From CAYVIB01 sp964451365 (GTDB lineage: Bacteria; Pseudomonadota; Gammaproteobacteria; Pseudomonadales; Cellvibrionaceae), in assembly GCA_964451365.1 (NCBI GenBank), contig CAYVIB010000004.1:1-64000 (forward strand): a DNA stretch of 64,000 nucleotides. Direction: 5' to 3'. The translations under genes were made by a program, and so were the position numbers. The notes below the pieces were generated by a model. The model made no database searches, was not told the origin of the DNA, and saw nothing but the letters and a program-made list of their open reading frames with translations. Shown here piece after piece: positions 41,877-51,314 of this stretch; position 1 is the first letter of the stretch; the number at the start of each line of letters is the position of its first letter.

Positions 41877-43349
41877 TCATTTCACCTTTACCAAATCATC
41901 CGGCTTCCAGGTTTGATCGTAGAAGCCATCCTCCGTACCGTAAAGGCGCACCGCGACAAGAAAGTTTCGCCCCGGAATGGTTTTGATAAACGCTGTATCG
42001 GCAAGGTTCGAGGGTTGTTCGGGACCAAACCAAATCTCAATGGAGCCGTCAGAATTTTTTGGCAGGTCGTAATAACCGTTGGTCGATGGAAGAAGCTGAT
42101 CAGTTTCCGGCATGGTACCGTCTGTGATGTTATAAGCCGTCACTGCCCAAAACAGAGATGCCGGAAGCCCTGATGGCAACCGCAATCGGTAGGTACTGGA
42201 ACCATTCAGGAAGTTGCCGTCCTTGTCGCGTATGGTATATGGATATTTGGAACCTGCACCGGTAGTACGCACGACCATCGCCGGTGCCGAAGAAAACGCG
42301 TACTGGAAAAAACCCGCTCTCTGATTCAGATCGAGATAAGTTTGTTGCATCCACTCGGCGGTACCCGCTCCCCAGGCGTTTTCATATTGGCGATCTTTAT
42401 AGTAGAGATTGCGTCCGTCTTCCCGCCCCAACTGTCGCATTGCGAGAATCATTTTCGGTGCCACCCGCACGGCTTTTTCCAGTAATTGGCGTTGACGTTT
42501 GTTCGGCTCGAAAGGCTGATCCTTAACAATACCGATGGAAGCCAATACCCCGCGTAATTCTGGATCAATCGCTGCTATCGGTTCGTAGTCCACAAACTTC
42601 TTGAGTTTGGTCCAGTAGCTAAAGTCGGTAGGGTACATCATGTTCACACGCACACCGCTGGCATTGGGAAATTCCATCGGTTTGATTTTCTTTTCTTCCT
42701 CCCAGAGCGGATAGACACGTGTGGTTTCGGCGTTGGCCACCGCGGGGGCAGGGTCCGGTTTGCCATCGCCTTTAGCCATCACAGTTCGAAAGAACAAAAA
42801 AACGTTATAGGTGGGCGACTCAAAAGCGTAATAACTATCCGGCACGTGCCCATCATAGCCGGGCGGTAACAGCAGGTATAATCCACCGCGCGCACGATCG
42901 GGACCGATTGCTCCGACATCCGTAATGGTCCGTTGGAAAAAATCGGTAAACATTCCTATCACATTCGCGGGCGCTTTTACCACCAGCGGACCGGTTTCCT
43001 TGAGGTCCAGATAACTCATTGAATAAATGACATCCGCATTGGGCGTGGGCACCCAGGTTCTGCTGTCCATGCGGTCCTTCCATATCGGCAGTACATTATA
43101 GCCAGCGCCGAATTTCTTCTCGGAACCGTCACGCATACCGATCACATTAAGTGCGGACTGCATGGTCATATAGGCATGAATCGCTCGCTGATAATATAAT
43201 TCGTCGCGCAACTCCTCGGCTTCATTCCTGGGTAACCAATTGCCGTCATTGATCTGCTTCATTAATGGAGGAATATCCTGTCCCCGGGCTTGGGTGGAAA
43301 TCAGGATGACAAGAAAAAGAATAAAAATACTCTGAATTCGTTGGGACAT
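41877..43349 (-). CDS. DUF1254/DUF1214 domain protein, exported (paralogue 2)
   Basis: A 490-aa paralogue of the preceding protein with the same domain order: DUF1254 (YYQRAIHAYMTMQSALNVIGMRDG... TPNADVIYSMSYLDLKETGPLVV) and DUF1214 (STYRLRLPSGLPASLFWAVTAYN... GSIEIWFGPEQP). ATG 43349 has GGAGA 8 nt upstream; the longer frame has no signal peptide. Signal MSQRIQSIFILFLVILISTQARG. The two proteins are clearly divergent in sequence, so this is an old duplication. They may form a heterodimer; that is inference from pairing only. Confidence 0.9.
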   Translation of the reverse strand: MSQRIQSIFILFLVILISTQARGQDIPPLMKQINDGNWLPRNEAEELRDELYYQRAIHAYMTMQSALNVIGMRDGSEKKFGAGYNVLPIWKDRMDSRTWVPTPNADVIYSMSYLDLKETGPLVVKAPANVIGMFTDFFQRTITDVGAIGPDRARGGLYLLLPPGYDGHVPDSYYAFESPTYNVFLFFRTVMAKGDGKPDPAPAVANAETTRVYPLWEEEKKIKPMEFPNASGVRVNMMYPTDFSYWTKLKKFVDYEPIAAIDPELRGVLASIGIVKDQPFEPNKRQRQLLEKAVRVAPKMILAMRQLGREDGRNLYYKDRQYENAWGAGTAEWMQQTYLDLNQRAGFFQYAFSSAPAMVVRTTGAGSKYPYTIRDKDGNFLNGSSTYRLRLPSGLPASLFWAVTAYNITDGTMPETDQLLPSTNGYYDLPKNSDGSIEIWFGPEQPSNLADTAFIKTIPGRNFLVAVRLYGTEDGFYDQTWKPDDLVKVK

Positions 43350-43429
43350 TTTTAAATCTCCATTCAACCGAAGTACCACATACCGCCCGATAAAAGTATT
43401 TCGCAGTATCATTAACTTAATTCCCGAGC

Positions 43430-44221
43430 CTAACCCGGAAACTGCATATTAAAGCCCAAAAAAACCTGCCACTCAGGCTGCCCGGCGCCGTCATCCGCCA
43501 CGGAAAATTGCGGCTCGACAAAAACATTGAAAACCGTTTCACCCCTTTTGAATACCTGGCCGTAACCAACGCCCAACGGAACGCTGTAGTTGTCATTCTC
43601 CAGGTTATACACCCAGATAGGCGCCGAGCGTAAATACCGGCCCCCACCCAATTGATAAAAGGCAAACGGTTGGAATGCCGCCACATCCACATCGGCTCTA
43701 TCATCCTCCCCGGCGAAACTTTTCTGCCAGGTTAACAGATAGCCATACTGGAATTTTGCGGATTCCGCGTTGAATAACACATTGGCAAATCCGGCTGACC
43801 ACTTTTCGCTGCCAAGCGCATCGTCGCTGGCAGTGGGCGCGGTAATCTGCGGGCCGATACCAAAACTTACGGCGGGATTGCCGGTATCGATCAGGTAGGC
43901 GGCAAAGACATTGAAATCGCCGATCCCGTTTTCCGTATCGCCACCGGGCCCGGTGGGGTAGGAATTAAATGGCAGGGATGCCCGTAACAACCAGTCCGTG
44001 CCGGAAATGGAAAAGGGCCTGGCGTAGCGCGCCCACAGCTGGTTGGCTGATTCATCGGACTCCGTCAACTCACCGATATAATAATCCTGGATATTAAATG
44101 CGGTCATACTGGCGAGGGGATTATTGGCCTGCGCCGCCGCGTTATCCTGCGCAAACACGGGATCAGCCAACCCGGATATTGCTGTTAAAACAGAAACAAA
44201 TAATGCCGGCTTTTTCTTCAT
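43430..44221 (-). CDS. Outer-membrane beta-barrel protein (so-called neuromedin U type)
   Basis: A 263-aa exported protein. Signal peptide MKKKPALFVSVLTAISGLADPVFA; a Gln/Ala-rich start, then barrel strands (LWARYARPFSISGTDWLLRASLPF, IGDFNVFAAYLIDTGNPAVSFGIGPQITAP, KFQYGYLLTWQKSF, FNVFVEPQFSVAD). The TGPGGDTENGIGDFNVFAAY pattern is found in proteobacterial proteins labelled neuromedin U, which resemble phenol-degradation meta-pathway porins. A diffusion channel for a small hydrophobic compound would fit. It is 80 nt before paralogue 2 on the same strand. Confidence 0.8.
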   Translation of the reverse strand: MKKKPALFVSVLTAISGLADPVFAQDNAAAQANNPLASMTAFNIQDYYIGELTESDESANQLWARYARPFSISGTDWLLRASLPFNSYPTGPGGDTENGIGDFNVFAAYLIDTGNPAVSFGIGPQITAPTASDDALGSEKWSAGFANVLFNAESAKFQYGYLLTWQKSFAGEDDRADVDVAAFQPFAFYQLGGGRYLRSAPIWVYNLENDNYSVPLGVGYGQVFKRGETVFNVFVEPQFSVADDGAGQPEWQVFLGFNMQFPG

Positions 44222-44375
44222 TGCAAATCTCCGCTAACAAGCTGCAAACTGTCCTCCTGACGCAAGAACAGGCGCCTGAATCATAATAACTCCCCTGGAA
44301 TGTTATGGTCGAAAAGTTTCGTTGAATATTGTCCTTTTAGGCAGGATTTATCGCCCGAAAGGGCGATTGAATTTA

Positions 44376-45176
44376 CTACCCGCTTGAATAGCTTCGAATA
44401 TTACTCGCCAGGTTTTTCAACAATTGATTCACGCTGTCGAGCCGCACCATGCCAAATCGTGCAAACTCCACATCCAGGATAACGTACAGAATAAACGCGA
44501 TCACGCCAGCAAAACCAACTACATGAACCGGGCTTAACTGGTACTGCGTTGTCGTATCCGCGCTGTAGCCCACCAGACCAGCGCAAATCAGCGCGACAAC
44601 AGCCAGGGCGAAATAAATTAATAGCGGCGGATGTGTTCGTACCGCAACCGTGCGAACAGTGGTGATATCAATCATTTCGTTCAACGCCGGCAGCACCAGC
44701 ATCCTCGTGGACTGGTAACCTTCCTCCGATGTTGCTGTCACGGCAAGGCGCCATATTTCATTTTGAAGCGCAATGGAACGAACCAGTTCCCGGCGCGCGC
44801 GAGGCAGGTCCACCAGCAAATCAAACAGCTCCGATCGAACGGTGGCATATTCGCTGAATTTTGGGCGCAACCTTGCCTGGGCGTGGCTGGATAGCAAATC
44901 GATTCGCGCATACGCTGTGCCGATACTATTCGCCTCCTGCACGATAATCTGCCGGCGATCATCGAAACGGGAAAAAGCACCCGAAAAGGTAAACGCAATC
45001 AGCAGGCCCAACAACGCAAACAGCGCTCCCGTTACCGTGGCAACACTGCTGCCGTCCGGCTTTACCATTCCGCGCCGGGTCTGCCACAGCGCAATGCGGT
45101 GGCCGACATAAGGCATGAGCGTCATGCCCAAAAAAAACGACATACAAACCAGGACAATAATATGAAAAAGGCTCAT
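44376..45176 (-). CDS. Bestrophin-like DUF4239 membrane protein
   Basis: A 266-aa inner-membrane protein. TM1 at residues 3-24; TM2 in VATVTGALFALLGLLIAFTFSGAF, immediately followed by FDDRRQIIVQEANSIGTAYARID, the conserved DUF4239 signature. A soluble helical middle follows, then two C-terminal TMs (LLIYFALAVVALICAGLVGYS; VVGFAGVIAFILYVILDVEF). DUF4239 proteins are described as bestrophin-like; ion channel activity is untested. It belongs to the minus-strand series. Confidence 0.85.
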   Translation of the reverse strand: MSLFHIIVLVCMSFFLGMTLMPYVGHRIALWQTRRGMVKPDGSSVATVTGALFALLGLLIAFTFSGAFSRFDDRRQIIVQEANSIGTAYARIDLLSSHAQARLRPKFSEYATVRSELFDLLVDLPRARRELVRSIALQNEIWRLAVTATSEEGYQSTRMLVLPALNEMIDITTVRTVAVRTHPPLLIYFALAVVALICAGLVGYSADTTTQYQLSPVHVVGFAGVIAFILYVILDVEFARFGMVRLDSVNQLLKNLASNIRSYSSG

Positions 45177-45187
45177 ACATTTATTTG

Positions 45188-45281
45188 TAGGACGGGTAAG
45201 CGATGATCCGACACTTCGGGCGCCATCCGCCGATGATCGGATAAAAACCGGCGGGTGGCGTTTTCATTTACCCGCATCTAC
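45188..45281. repeat. Intergenic palindromic repeat, GTAGGRCGGGTAAGCG family, copy 2
   Basis: GTAGGACGGGTAAGCGATG...CACTTCGGGCGCCATCCGCC (45188-45232) is the same sequence as at 9330-9366. It is followed by GGCGGGTGGCG and TTTACCCGCATCTAC. The outer ends GTAG-ACGGGTAA and TTACCCG-CTAC are inverted, giving a 94-bp element between the beta-barrel gene and the DUF4239 gene. Confidence 0.7.
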
Positions 45282-45290
45282 GTTTAACGA

Positions 45291-45953
45291 TTAATATGCA
45301 AACCCGAATTCAAAACGGAATGAATCGAGATCCACTGTATCGGACGCCGCATCCAGATCGATAAAATCAATGTGATATCCCAAGCGGAGAAAATGACGTT
45401 CGGAAATATCGTACCGTACCCCCAGCGCTCCGCCATACATAAAGTTGTCTTCCGAGTAGGAAGGCTGGTAATAGTCGCATATGTAGCCCAGCCACGGGTC
45501 CCACCAGCAGAAAGCCTCCGGCGGACCACTGGCCACGCCGGAATCGACGAAGTTCCAGCCGATATTGAGATTCACGTAGGGCGATATGTCACCCGCGATA
45601 AAATAATAGTCCCCGCCGACACGGGCACTGAAGGTATCAAGGGAACCTGAAAATCCGTCCGTGCTTCTTACATCGTTGTCCAGCACCCTCACCGCGTCGT
45701 AGCTGATGGAGTTCATTGAAATATCCATACGGGCGGCAAGCTTTTCACTGAAATTGTAGGCATAGGTGAATCCAAAACCGGGATCGGAGTTTAAATCGGC
45801 GCTCGCGCCACCGTTAAAATCGATGTCCTGCCCATTTACATAGGGAACAAAAAAACCGACCTCCATTTTGTCAGCCCTGTCCGCGTAAGACAGCGACGGC
45901 ATGGTAATTGCCAATAGCGCGACCAGACGAAATACAAACTGAATTTTTTTCAT
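45291..45953 (-). CDS. Outer-membrane beta-barrel protein, 220 aa
   Basis: Signal peptide MKKIQFVFRLVALLAITMPSLSYA, then a typical small barrel: KMEVGFFVPYVNG, FGFTYAYNFSEKLAARMDISMN, FSARVGGDYYFIAGDISPYVNLNIGWNFV, GALGVRYDISERHFLRLGYHIDFI, ending FRFEFGFAY with a terminal aromatic. It resembles OmpW or OmpA-type barrels in length. The loop PPEAFCWWDPWLGYICDYY has two Cys and many aromatics. A short repeat region separates it from the DUF4239 gene. Confidence 0.82.
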   Translation of the reverse strand: MKKIQFVFRLVALLAITMPSLSYADRADKMEVGFFVPYVNGQDIDFNGGASADLNSDPGFGFTYAYNFSEKLAARMDISMNSISYDAVRVLDNDVRSTDGFSGSLDTFSARVGGDYYFIAGDISPYVNLNIGWNFVDSGVASGPPEAFCWWDPWLGYICDYYQPSYSEDNFMYGGALGVRYDISERHFLRLGYHIDFIDLDAASDTVDLDSFRFEFGFAY

Positions 45954-46148
45954 CGACAGGCTCCTCCTGAATAGTTAAAGCATTTTGAATGGGTTTTCGA
46001 CGTCATTGAGCATTGGCCGATTCGAGTCGGCCGTGCGACGATATAAGGGAACTTCTGGTTGCGTCCCAACGCATCTCTACGTGACCGAATCGGTGTGCAA
46101 ATGCAGGGCGAATTCCGCATGCAATGGTTGACGCGCCCCGGGGCTTGA

Positions 46149-48416
46149 TCAGGGGTCCCCAAATTGTTTTTCGAAGAACACTGCCTTGCTTTCATTTCCA
46201 TTTTCCCGGTAAATGCCGGCCAACGCGGACAGCAATTCAGGATTGCGCGGATACCGCACCAGCGCCTGCTCCAGTACACCCAGAGCTTTCTGCGTCCGGT
46301 TTTGCGAATTCAACGCGATGGCATAGACATAGTGATAGCGCGACGTTGAACTACTGCTCTCGGCCGCTATTCTGAAATGCTCGAGGGAAACATCTGTTTT
46401 TTGTTGGCGAACAAGGGATAAACCGAGAGCGAAATGGATAGGCGATGCATCGCGAACCACCGTTAATCCTTCCCGCAATATTTCACTGGCTTCGCTTTCT
46501 TTGTTCTGCCGACGATAAAAATCCGCAAAGTTGACATAGGCAGGGGTGTAAAACGGCGCAATTTCGATAGCGTTGCGATAAAACTCCACCGCCTTGTCAA
46601 GCTGGCCGGTTGACGCGTGGATGCCGGCAAGATTGGTAAGCGACTCCGGGCGATCGGCATTGAACAACCCGGAAGCGATGTGCTCGTCCAATGCCCGCGC
46701 GTACCTGTCGCGCACTTCCTCGGGAAACTGCTCTAATGAAATACCCACCAGGGCGTTGGCTGCCAGCGCGCGGGTTACACGTCGCTGGTCATACAGTAAA
46801 GGCACCGCGAAAGCGGCGCGGTATTGAGCCGGTATATTGTCCAGGTTGTCGGCAAGCGCAAACCCGACCAGGGCCTGGTCGTATGCCATCGATTGCAAAA
46901 GCGGCGCGGTTTCGCGAGATAAATATCGGGTCAGTAACGCTGTCGCCGACGCACGGATAATAACGGGCGCGGTTTTGTCCGCGACTATATTCGCGAGCGA
47001 CTGACCCGCTCCCGGCTCCCCGGTTATTGCCGCATGAAGAGCCTCGGCGTAATGATCCGCCGGCGGTTTGCCGAATTGCTTCTCCAACTGTTGTGCCGCC
47101 CAACTGGCGGATTTATCGGTATGACATCCGTTGCATGCATTCGGAACGCCCAGGCTATGCGATAAATCCGGTCGCGGAACACGGAAACTGTGGTCGCGGC
47201 GGGCGTCGACCACCATGATATTTTTCGCGGGCATATGGCAGTTGACACACTGCGCGCCTTCGCTGTCAGGCGCGTGCAAGTGGTGTGACGGCGAAAAATA
47301 TTTTTCGGTCGAGTGACATTGGGCACACACGTTGCTGCCCTCGGCCCGCGGTTTTAAACCGTGAGGATCATGGCAATTACTGCATGTCACCCCGGCCTGG
47401 TACATTTTGCTTTGCGCAAAGGAACCATAGACAAATGCCTCGCCATTAACCTGCCCGTCCACGTGGTACAGCGAATCCGTCAACAGAATCGGCCGATAAT
47501 CATCCAGCAAGGCATGTTGCGGTTGCGCATCGGCAAACAGGGTCGAACGCCGCGAGTGACACCGCGCACAGGTGTCAACTTCCGAATGCGGGGAGATGGA
47601 TGGTTGTGGGTTGGCGTTGCCTGTATGTTGATTAATTTTCCACAGGACATCCCGTCCGGTTACCAATTTTTTTGCAAATCCCTTGTTCGCGACCGCCTCC
47701 GGTTTCGCCGCCCACGCCAGGTGATTGGAAGCGGGTCCATGGCAGGCTTCGCAACCGACATTCATTTGCGACCATATGGTATCGTAGGTTCGGGTTCCCG
47801 GATCATAGCGCTTTTGCAGGTTGGTGGAATGACAATCCGCGCACATAAAATTCCAGTTTTGGTTAATGCCGGTCCAGTGAAGCTCATCGTCGTGTTTTAT
47901 ATGTTCGTCCGGATACAGGTGAAACCAACGCTGCCCTCCCGCGGACTTGTCCCGACTGTCCCAAACGACATTGAGCGCCTGTAGTTTTCCACCGGGAAAT
48001 TCAATCAGGTACTGCTGCAGGGGATAAACACCGAAAGTGTAAGCGATGGCATAGTCCGTAAGCCTGCCGTCCGGCCCGTCCGTTTTAACAAAAAATTTTC
48101 CCTGCTTTTTATAGAACGTGGAAGTTGTTGCAAAATAATCAAATGTCGCGTTGTCAAAGTCGGCCAATACGGTTTGATCATTCGCCTCCTGCATTGCCAA
48201 ATCGTGATGGGACCCGCGCCAGCTTTCGTACTGGCTGGCGTGGCAGGACCTGCATGCCGTCGGCCCCACATAGGTTGCCTTTTTTTTGTCAACCAAAAGG
48301 TCCGCGCTTGCACGGGCTGTTAACACTGTCCGGTTTTGTGGCAAAGGGTCGGTCGCGGCGTTGTGATCACCGCAGGCTGTCAACCATGCCAGCAAACACG
48401 CCAGACACTTCCTCAC
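46149..48416 (-). CDS. Octaheme cytochrome c / TPR lipoprotein
   Basis: A 755-aa protein with a lipoprotein-type signal (CLACLLAWLTAC). Eight CxxCH haem-binding motifs occur in order: CRSCH, CADCH, CEACH, CARCH, CSNCH, CAQCH, CVNCH and CNGCH. After residue ~450 the haem part gives way to HEAT/TPR-like helices (AVEFYRNAIEIAPFYTPAYVNFADFYRR; ALGVLEQALVRYPRNPELLSALAGIYR). Multihaem-TPR fusions of this kind are periplasmic or surface electron carriers of unknown substrate. Its stop is 195 bp from the barrel gene start; its start is 10 bp from the HAD gene stop. Confidence 0.92.
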   Translation of the reverse strand: MRKCLACLLAWLTACGDHNAATDPLPQNRTVLTARASADLLVDKKKATYVGPTACRSCHASQYESWRGSHHDLAMQEANDQTVLADFDNATFDYFATTSTFYKKQGKFFVKTDGPDGRLTDYAIAYTFGVYPLQQYLIEFPGGKLQALNVVWDSRDKSAGGQRWFHLYPDEHIKHDDELHWTGINQNWNFMCADCHSTNLQKRYDPGTRTYDTIWSQMNVGCEACHGPASNHLAWAAKPEAVANKGFAKKLVTGRDVLWKINQHTGNANPQPSISPHSEVDTCARCHSRRSTLFADAQPQHALLDDYRPILLTDSLYHVDGQVNGEAFVYGSFAQSKMYQAGVTCSNCHDPHGLKPRAEGSNVCAQCHSTEKYFSPSHHLHAPDSEGAQCVNCHMPAKNIMVVDARRDHSFRVPRPDLSHSLGVPNACNGCHTDKSASWAAQQLEKQFGKPPADHYAEALHAAITGEPGAGQSLANIVADKTAPVIIRASATALLTRYLSRETAPLLQSMAYDQALVGFALADNLDNIPAQYRAAFAVPLLYDQRRVTRALAANALVGISLEQFPEEVRDRYARALDEHIASGLFNADRPESLTNLAGIHASTGQLDKAVEFYRNAIEIAPFYTPAYVNFADFYRRQNKESEASEILREGLTVVRDASPIHFALGLSLVRQQKTDVSLEHFRIAAESSSSTSRYHYVYAIALNSQNRTQKALGVLEQALVRYPRNPELLSALAGIYRENGNESKAVFFEKQFGDP

Positions 48417-48426
48417 ATCCCCTCCC

Positions 48427-49404
48427 CTATGGGTATATTTTTTTCCAGTCGTTTTTCATATCGACAACCGCCCAATTATGCCTGTCCGCCTCAACGAGGG
48501 CCTTGTCCAAGGTGCCGATATGTGAGTCGCGGTCATACGCCCATTCCCGCTCCGCATCGGTATGGTGAACGATCAAACAAAAATTCGATTCCTCGTCCAG
48601 GCATGTCCACTGCAGCATCTGCAGGTCCCCGTCCGAATTGCCAAACGCGGCTATCGGCCGGTGCCCGATGTATTGATTGATGCCCACGGGTTTTCCTTCC
48701 TTGTCGTCAATGAAATTGACTTCCGGTAATCTCAACAACCGGGGCTCGTCGTCTTGCACGGTGAACTTCGTTTTTATACTGCTGCCAATAACTTGTTCCG
48801 GTGGAACGCCGTATACCTCGTCGGCAAAAACGCGCATGAACTCAATACCGCCACCCGACACAATAAATGTTTTAAACCCGTTTTCCCGCAAGTAATCCAG
48901 CACCTCCAGCATAGGCTGGTAGACCATATCCGCGTAAAGCATGCCCGTTTCGGGATGCTTGGCCGTGTCTATCCAGTTTCTCACCACCGATGAAAACGTC
49001 TCCGTGCTCATGTTGGCGTGCGTCGCCATGGTCAGTGTCAATAGCGATTTGTTCCCGCCCGCCAGTGCCGCTTTTAAATCGCCCTTCAAAACAGACGCGA
49101 AAGGTTCCTGTGTTCGCCATTCCGGATGTTGGTCAGCGGTCTCCCTGATACGATCAAAAATAAAAAGCGCCTGGAAGTAGACGGGTTGCTCCGCCCATAG
49201 CGTGCCGTCATTATCGAACACCGCGATACGCTTGGAGGGCGCCACATAATCCTCCGATCCCTCGTTGGAGACACTCTCCACAAAATGAATTAAATTTGTC
49301 CTTGCGTCTGATTTATTCCAGGACGGCAGTATCTCCGCGCGCGAATAGGTGGCCAGGAAGAGCGTCGCGATGAATATGGAACACTTAACAGCGGTGTGTT
49401 TCAT
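48427..49404 (-). CDS. Exported HAD-superfamily phosphatase
   Basis: A 325-aa protein with signal peptide (FIATLFLATYSRA). HAD motif I FDNDGTLWAEQPVYF, motif II FIVSGGG, motif III Lys in IKTKF, motif IV FGNSDGDLQML. It resembles phosphoserine-phosphatase-like HADs but is exported, so a periplasmic phosphomonoester is the likely substrate. It is in the cluster between the octaheme cytochrome gene (10 bp) and the sulfatase gene (41 bp), the tight spacing expected of an operon. Confidence 0.9.
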   Translation of the reverse strand: MKHTAVKCSIFIATLFLATYSRAEILPSWNKSDARTNLIHFVESVSNEGSEDYVAPSKRIAVFDNDGTLWAEQPVYFQALFIFDRIRETADQHPEWRTQEPFASVLKGDLKAALAGGNKSLLTLTMATHANMSTETFSSVVRNWIDTAKHPETGMLYADMVYQPMLEVLDYLRENGFKTFIVSGGGIEFMRVFADEVYGVPPEQVIGSSIKTKFTVQDDEPRLLRLPEVNFIDDKEGKPVGINQYIGHRPIAAFGNSDGDLQMLQWTCLDEESNFCLIVHHTDAEREWAYDRDSHIGTLDKALVEADRHNWAVVDMKNDWKKIYP

Positions 49405-49445
49405 GGTTAGCCTCGTTGCATTGGATTACGGAAGACCTTAATGTT

Positions 49446-51065
49446 TCAGTGTGATCCGACCATTTTTCCCAACTGCTCTTCGATTTTGCTTAGGTTAAAA
49501 GATCCCGGCTTCTGGCTCGGAGGATACTCCTCCATCGTCTTTAAGAACTGAGTCGCCAAACCCTGAATTGGCACAATCACAAAAACATGATCGAGCAGCC
49601 AATCATAATAGATATTTGCATTGTGTTGGGATTTTTCGAAAGGGTCCCTGCGAAGGTTAAAAATTGCGGGAACGCGCAGCTCGACAAAGGGCTCCATCCA
49701 GACACCAAATGCCTTCCCACGATTTTCATGAAAAACTATTTTCCAGTCGTTGTAGCGGGCTGCTACCACCTGGCCATCGTCATTAACATACCAAAACTCC
49801 CGGCGCGGTGATTCCTTGACGTTGCCGTTCAAGTAGGGAACCAGGTTGTAACCATCAATATAGTTTTTATAGTTTCGCCCATTAAGACGAATACCGTCAC
49901 GCAGTTGTTCTTTTATATCGTTTGCGCCGGCAACTGCAGCAAAGGTGGGAAGCCAATCCTCATGGGATACAATACCGTTAAGCGTGACATTCTCCTGAAA
50001 TTTTCCAGGCCAGCGAATAAACGCCGGAACACGATAAGCCCCTTCCCAGTTGGAATTCTTTTCTCCCCTGAACAATGTCGTTCCGGCATCCGGCCAAGTG
50101 TTGTAATGGGGACCGTTATCGGTTGAATAGAATACTATTGTATTGTTGGCAATTTTCAATTCATCCAACAGATCAAGAAATTTCCCAACATGTCTATCGT
50201 GCTCAATCATGCCGTCGCTGTATTCGTCGTTACCGGGATGGCGACGATCTTCGCTCACATGAGTGCGAAAATGCATACGCGTTCCGTTCCACCAGACAAA
50301 CCAAGGTTTACCGCCTTTGTGTTGCTCGCGGATAAATTGGATTGCACGATCGGAGGTATCATCGTCAACAGTCTCCATCCGCTGTTTGGTCAGCGGTCCG
50401 GTATCTTCACACCGCTGCTGACCCCACTCACCAAATCGTGGCACCTCCTCCCTGTTGCGGTTGTTTGTAGCGTAGCAATGCAACACGCCCCGCGGACCGA
50501 ATTGCTCTATAAAAGTTCTTCCATTGGGTAATTTCACATCGCGCGGATAGTCTTCGTTTTCAGGTTCTTCCTCCGCGTTCAAGTGGTACAGGTTTCCGTA
50601 GAATTCATCAAAACCATGTATCGTGGGCAAGTGTTCGTTGCGGTCCCCCTGGTGATTTTTACCAAACTGCCCAGTGGCGTAGCCCTGGTTCTTGAGCACC
50701 GTTGCCATGGTGACATCGCTTTTTTGCCACCCTTCACTGGCACCGGGCAAACCCACCTTGGTCATGCCGGTGCGAACCGGCACATTGCCGCCGATAAATG
50801 CCGCCCGCCCGGCGGTACAACTCTGTTGGCCGTAATAATCCGTGAACGATACTCCTTCACTGGCAATACGATCAATGTTGGGCGTTTTGTATCCCATCAT
50901 GCCCCGGCTGTTGTGGCTGATATTCCATGTGCCGATATCGTCACCCCACAGCACGAGAATATTCGGCTTTGTGCTTTGCGCCTGGGCCGTTATGCTAGAA
51001 CACATGAACACAATAAGCCCTGCAATAAAATGACAAGCGAAATCACTTGAAATTGACTTTTTCAT
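49446..51065 (-). CDS. Arylsulfatase, exported
   Basis: A 539-aa type I sulfatase. Signal peptide ends TAQA; PNILVLWGDDIGTWN provides the metal-binding Asp pair (42/43). The active-site motif QQSCTAGRAAF has Cys83, to be converted to formylglycine, with Ala instead of the usual Pro at the third position (C-T-A-G-R). Further ligands: GKNHQGD, STDNGPHYNTWPDAG. The enzyme hydrolyses a sulfate ester in the periplasm; substrate unknown. A maturase (FGE or anSME) is required but none is in this window. It is the first structural gene downstream of the regulators. Confidence 0.93.
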   Translation of the reverse strand: MKKSISSDFACHFIAGLIVFMCSSITAQAQSTKPNILVLWGDDIGTWNISHNSRGMMGYKTPNIDRIASEGVSFTDYYGQQSCTAGRAAFIGGNVPVRTGMTKVGLPGASEGWQKSDVTMATVLKNQGYATGQFGKNHQGDRNEHLPTIHGFDEFYGNLYHLNAEEEPENEDYPRDVKLPNGRTFIEQFGPRGVLHCYATNNRNREEVPRFGEWGQQRCEDTGPLTKQRMETVDDDTSDRAIQFIREQHKGGKPWFVWWNGTRMHFRTHVSEDRRHPGNDEYSDGMIEHDRHVGKFLDLLDELKIANNTIVFYSTDNGPHYNTWPDAGTTLFRGEKNSNWEGAYRVPAFIRWPGKFQENVTLNGIVSHEDWLPTFAAVAGANDIKEQLRDGIRLNGRNYKNYIDGYNLVPYLNGNVKESPRREFWYVNDDGQVVAARYNDWKIVFHENRGKAFGVWMEPFVELRVPAIFNLRRDPFEKSQHNANIYYDWLLDHVFVIVPIQGLATQFLKTMEEYPPSQKPGSFNLSKIEEQLGKMVGSH

Positions 51066-51241
51066 CTATACCTCCACCTGCCGTGTACTATCTGTGGCAC
51101 CTATCGAATATGAGAGACCGATATTCACCGAGCTTCAATGACAACGCGTGAAACATCATTTTTGAATTTTCCGATACGCGAATATTGCTGATGTTGAATT
51201 TAATTGGGGCACCTGTAAATTGCCCCCTTGGGCAAACATAT

Positions 51242-51255
51242 TGCACTTTGGTGCA
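51242..51255. promoter_or_regulatory. Candidate regulator site upstream of the sulfatase operon
   Basis: The 14-mer TGCACTTTGGTGCA lies 177 bp before the sulfatase start. A near-identical 14-mer (TGCCCTTTGGTGCA) lies upstream of the lone receiver gene at 51802-51815. The TGCA ends make it near-palindromic. A site for the FixJ-type regulator is inferred. Confidence 0.4.
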
Positions 51256-51314
51256 GGTTGGCACATAAATCCCGGACCGAAAAACTGAATGCGGACGTTG
51301 CGATAGAGAAAGCC

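Noticed and set aside
51242..51255. NtrC-type binding site (TGCACC...GGTGCA)
   Set aside because: The half sites are closer together than in NtrC sites and no sigma-54 promoter is nearby; kept only as a repeated motif of unknown owner.
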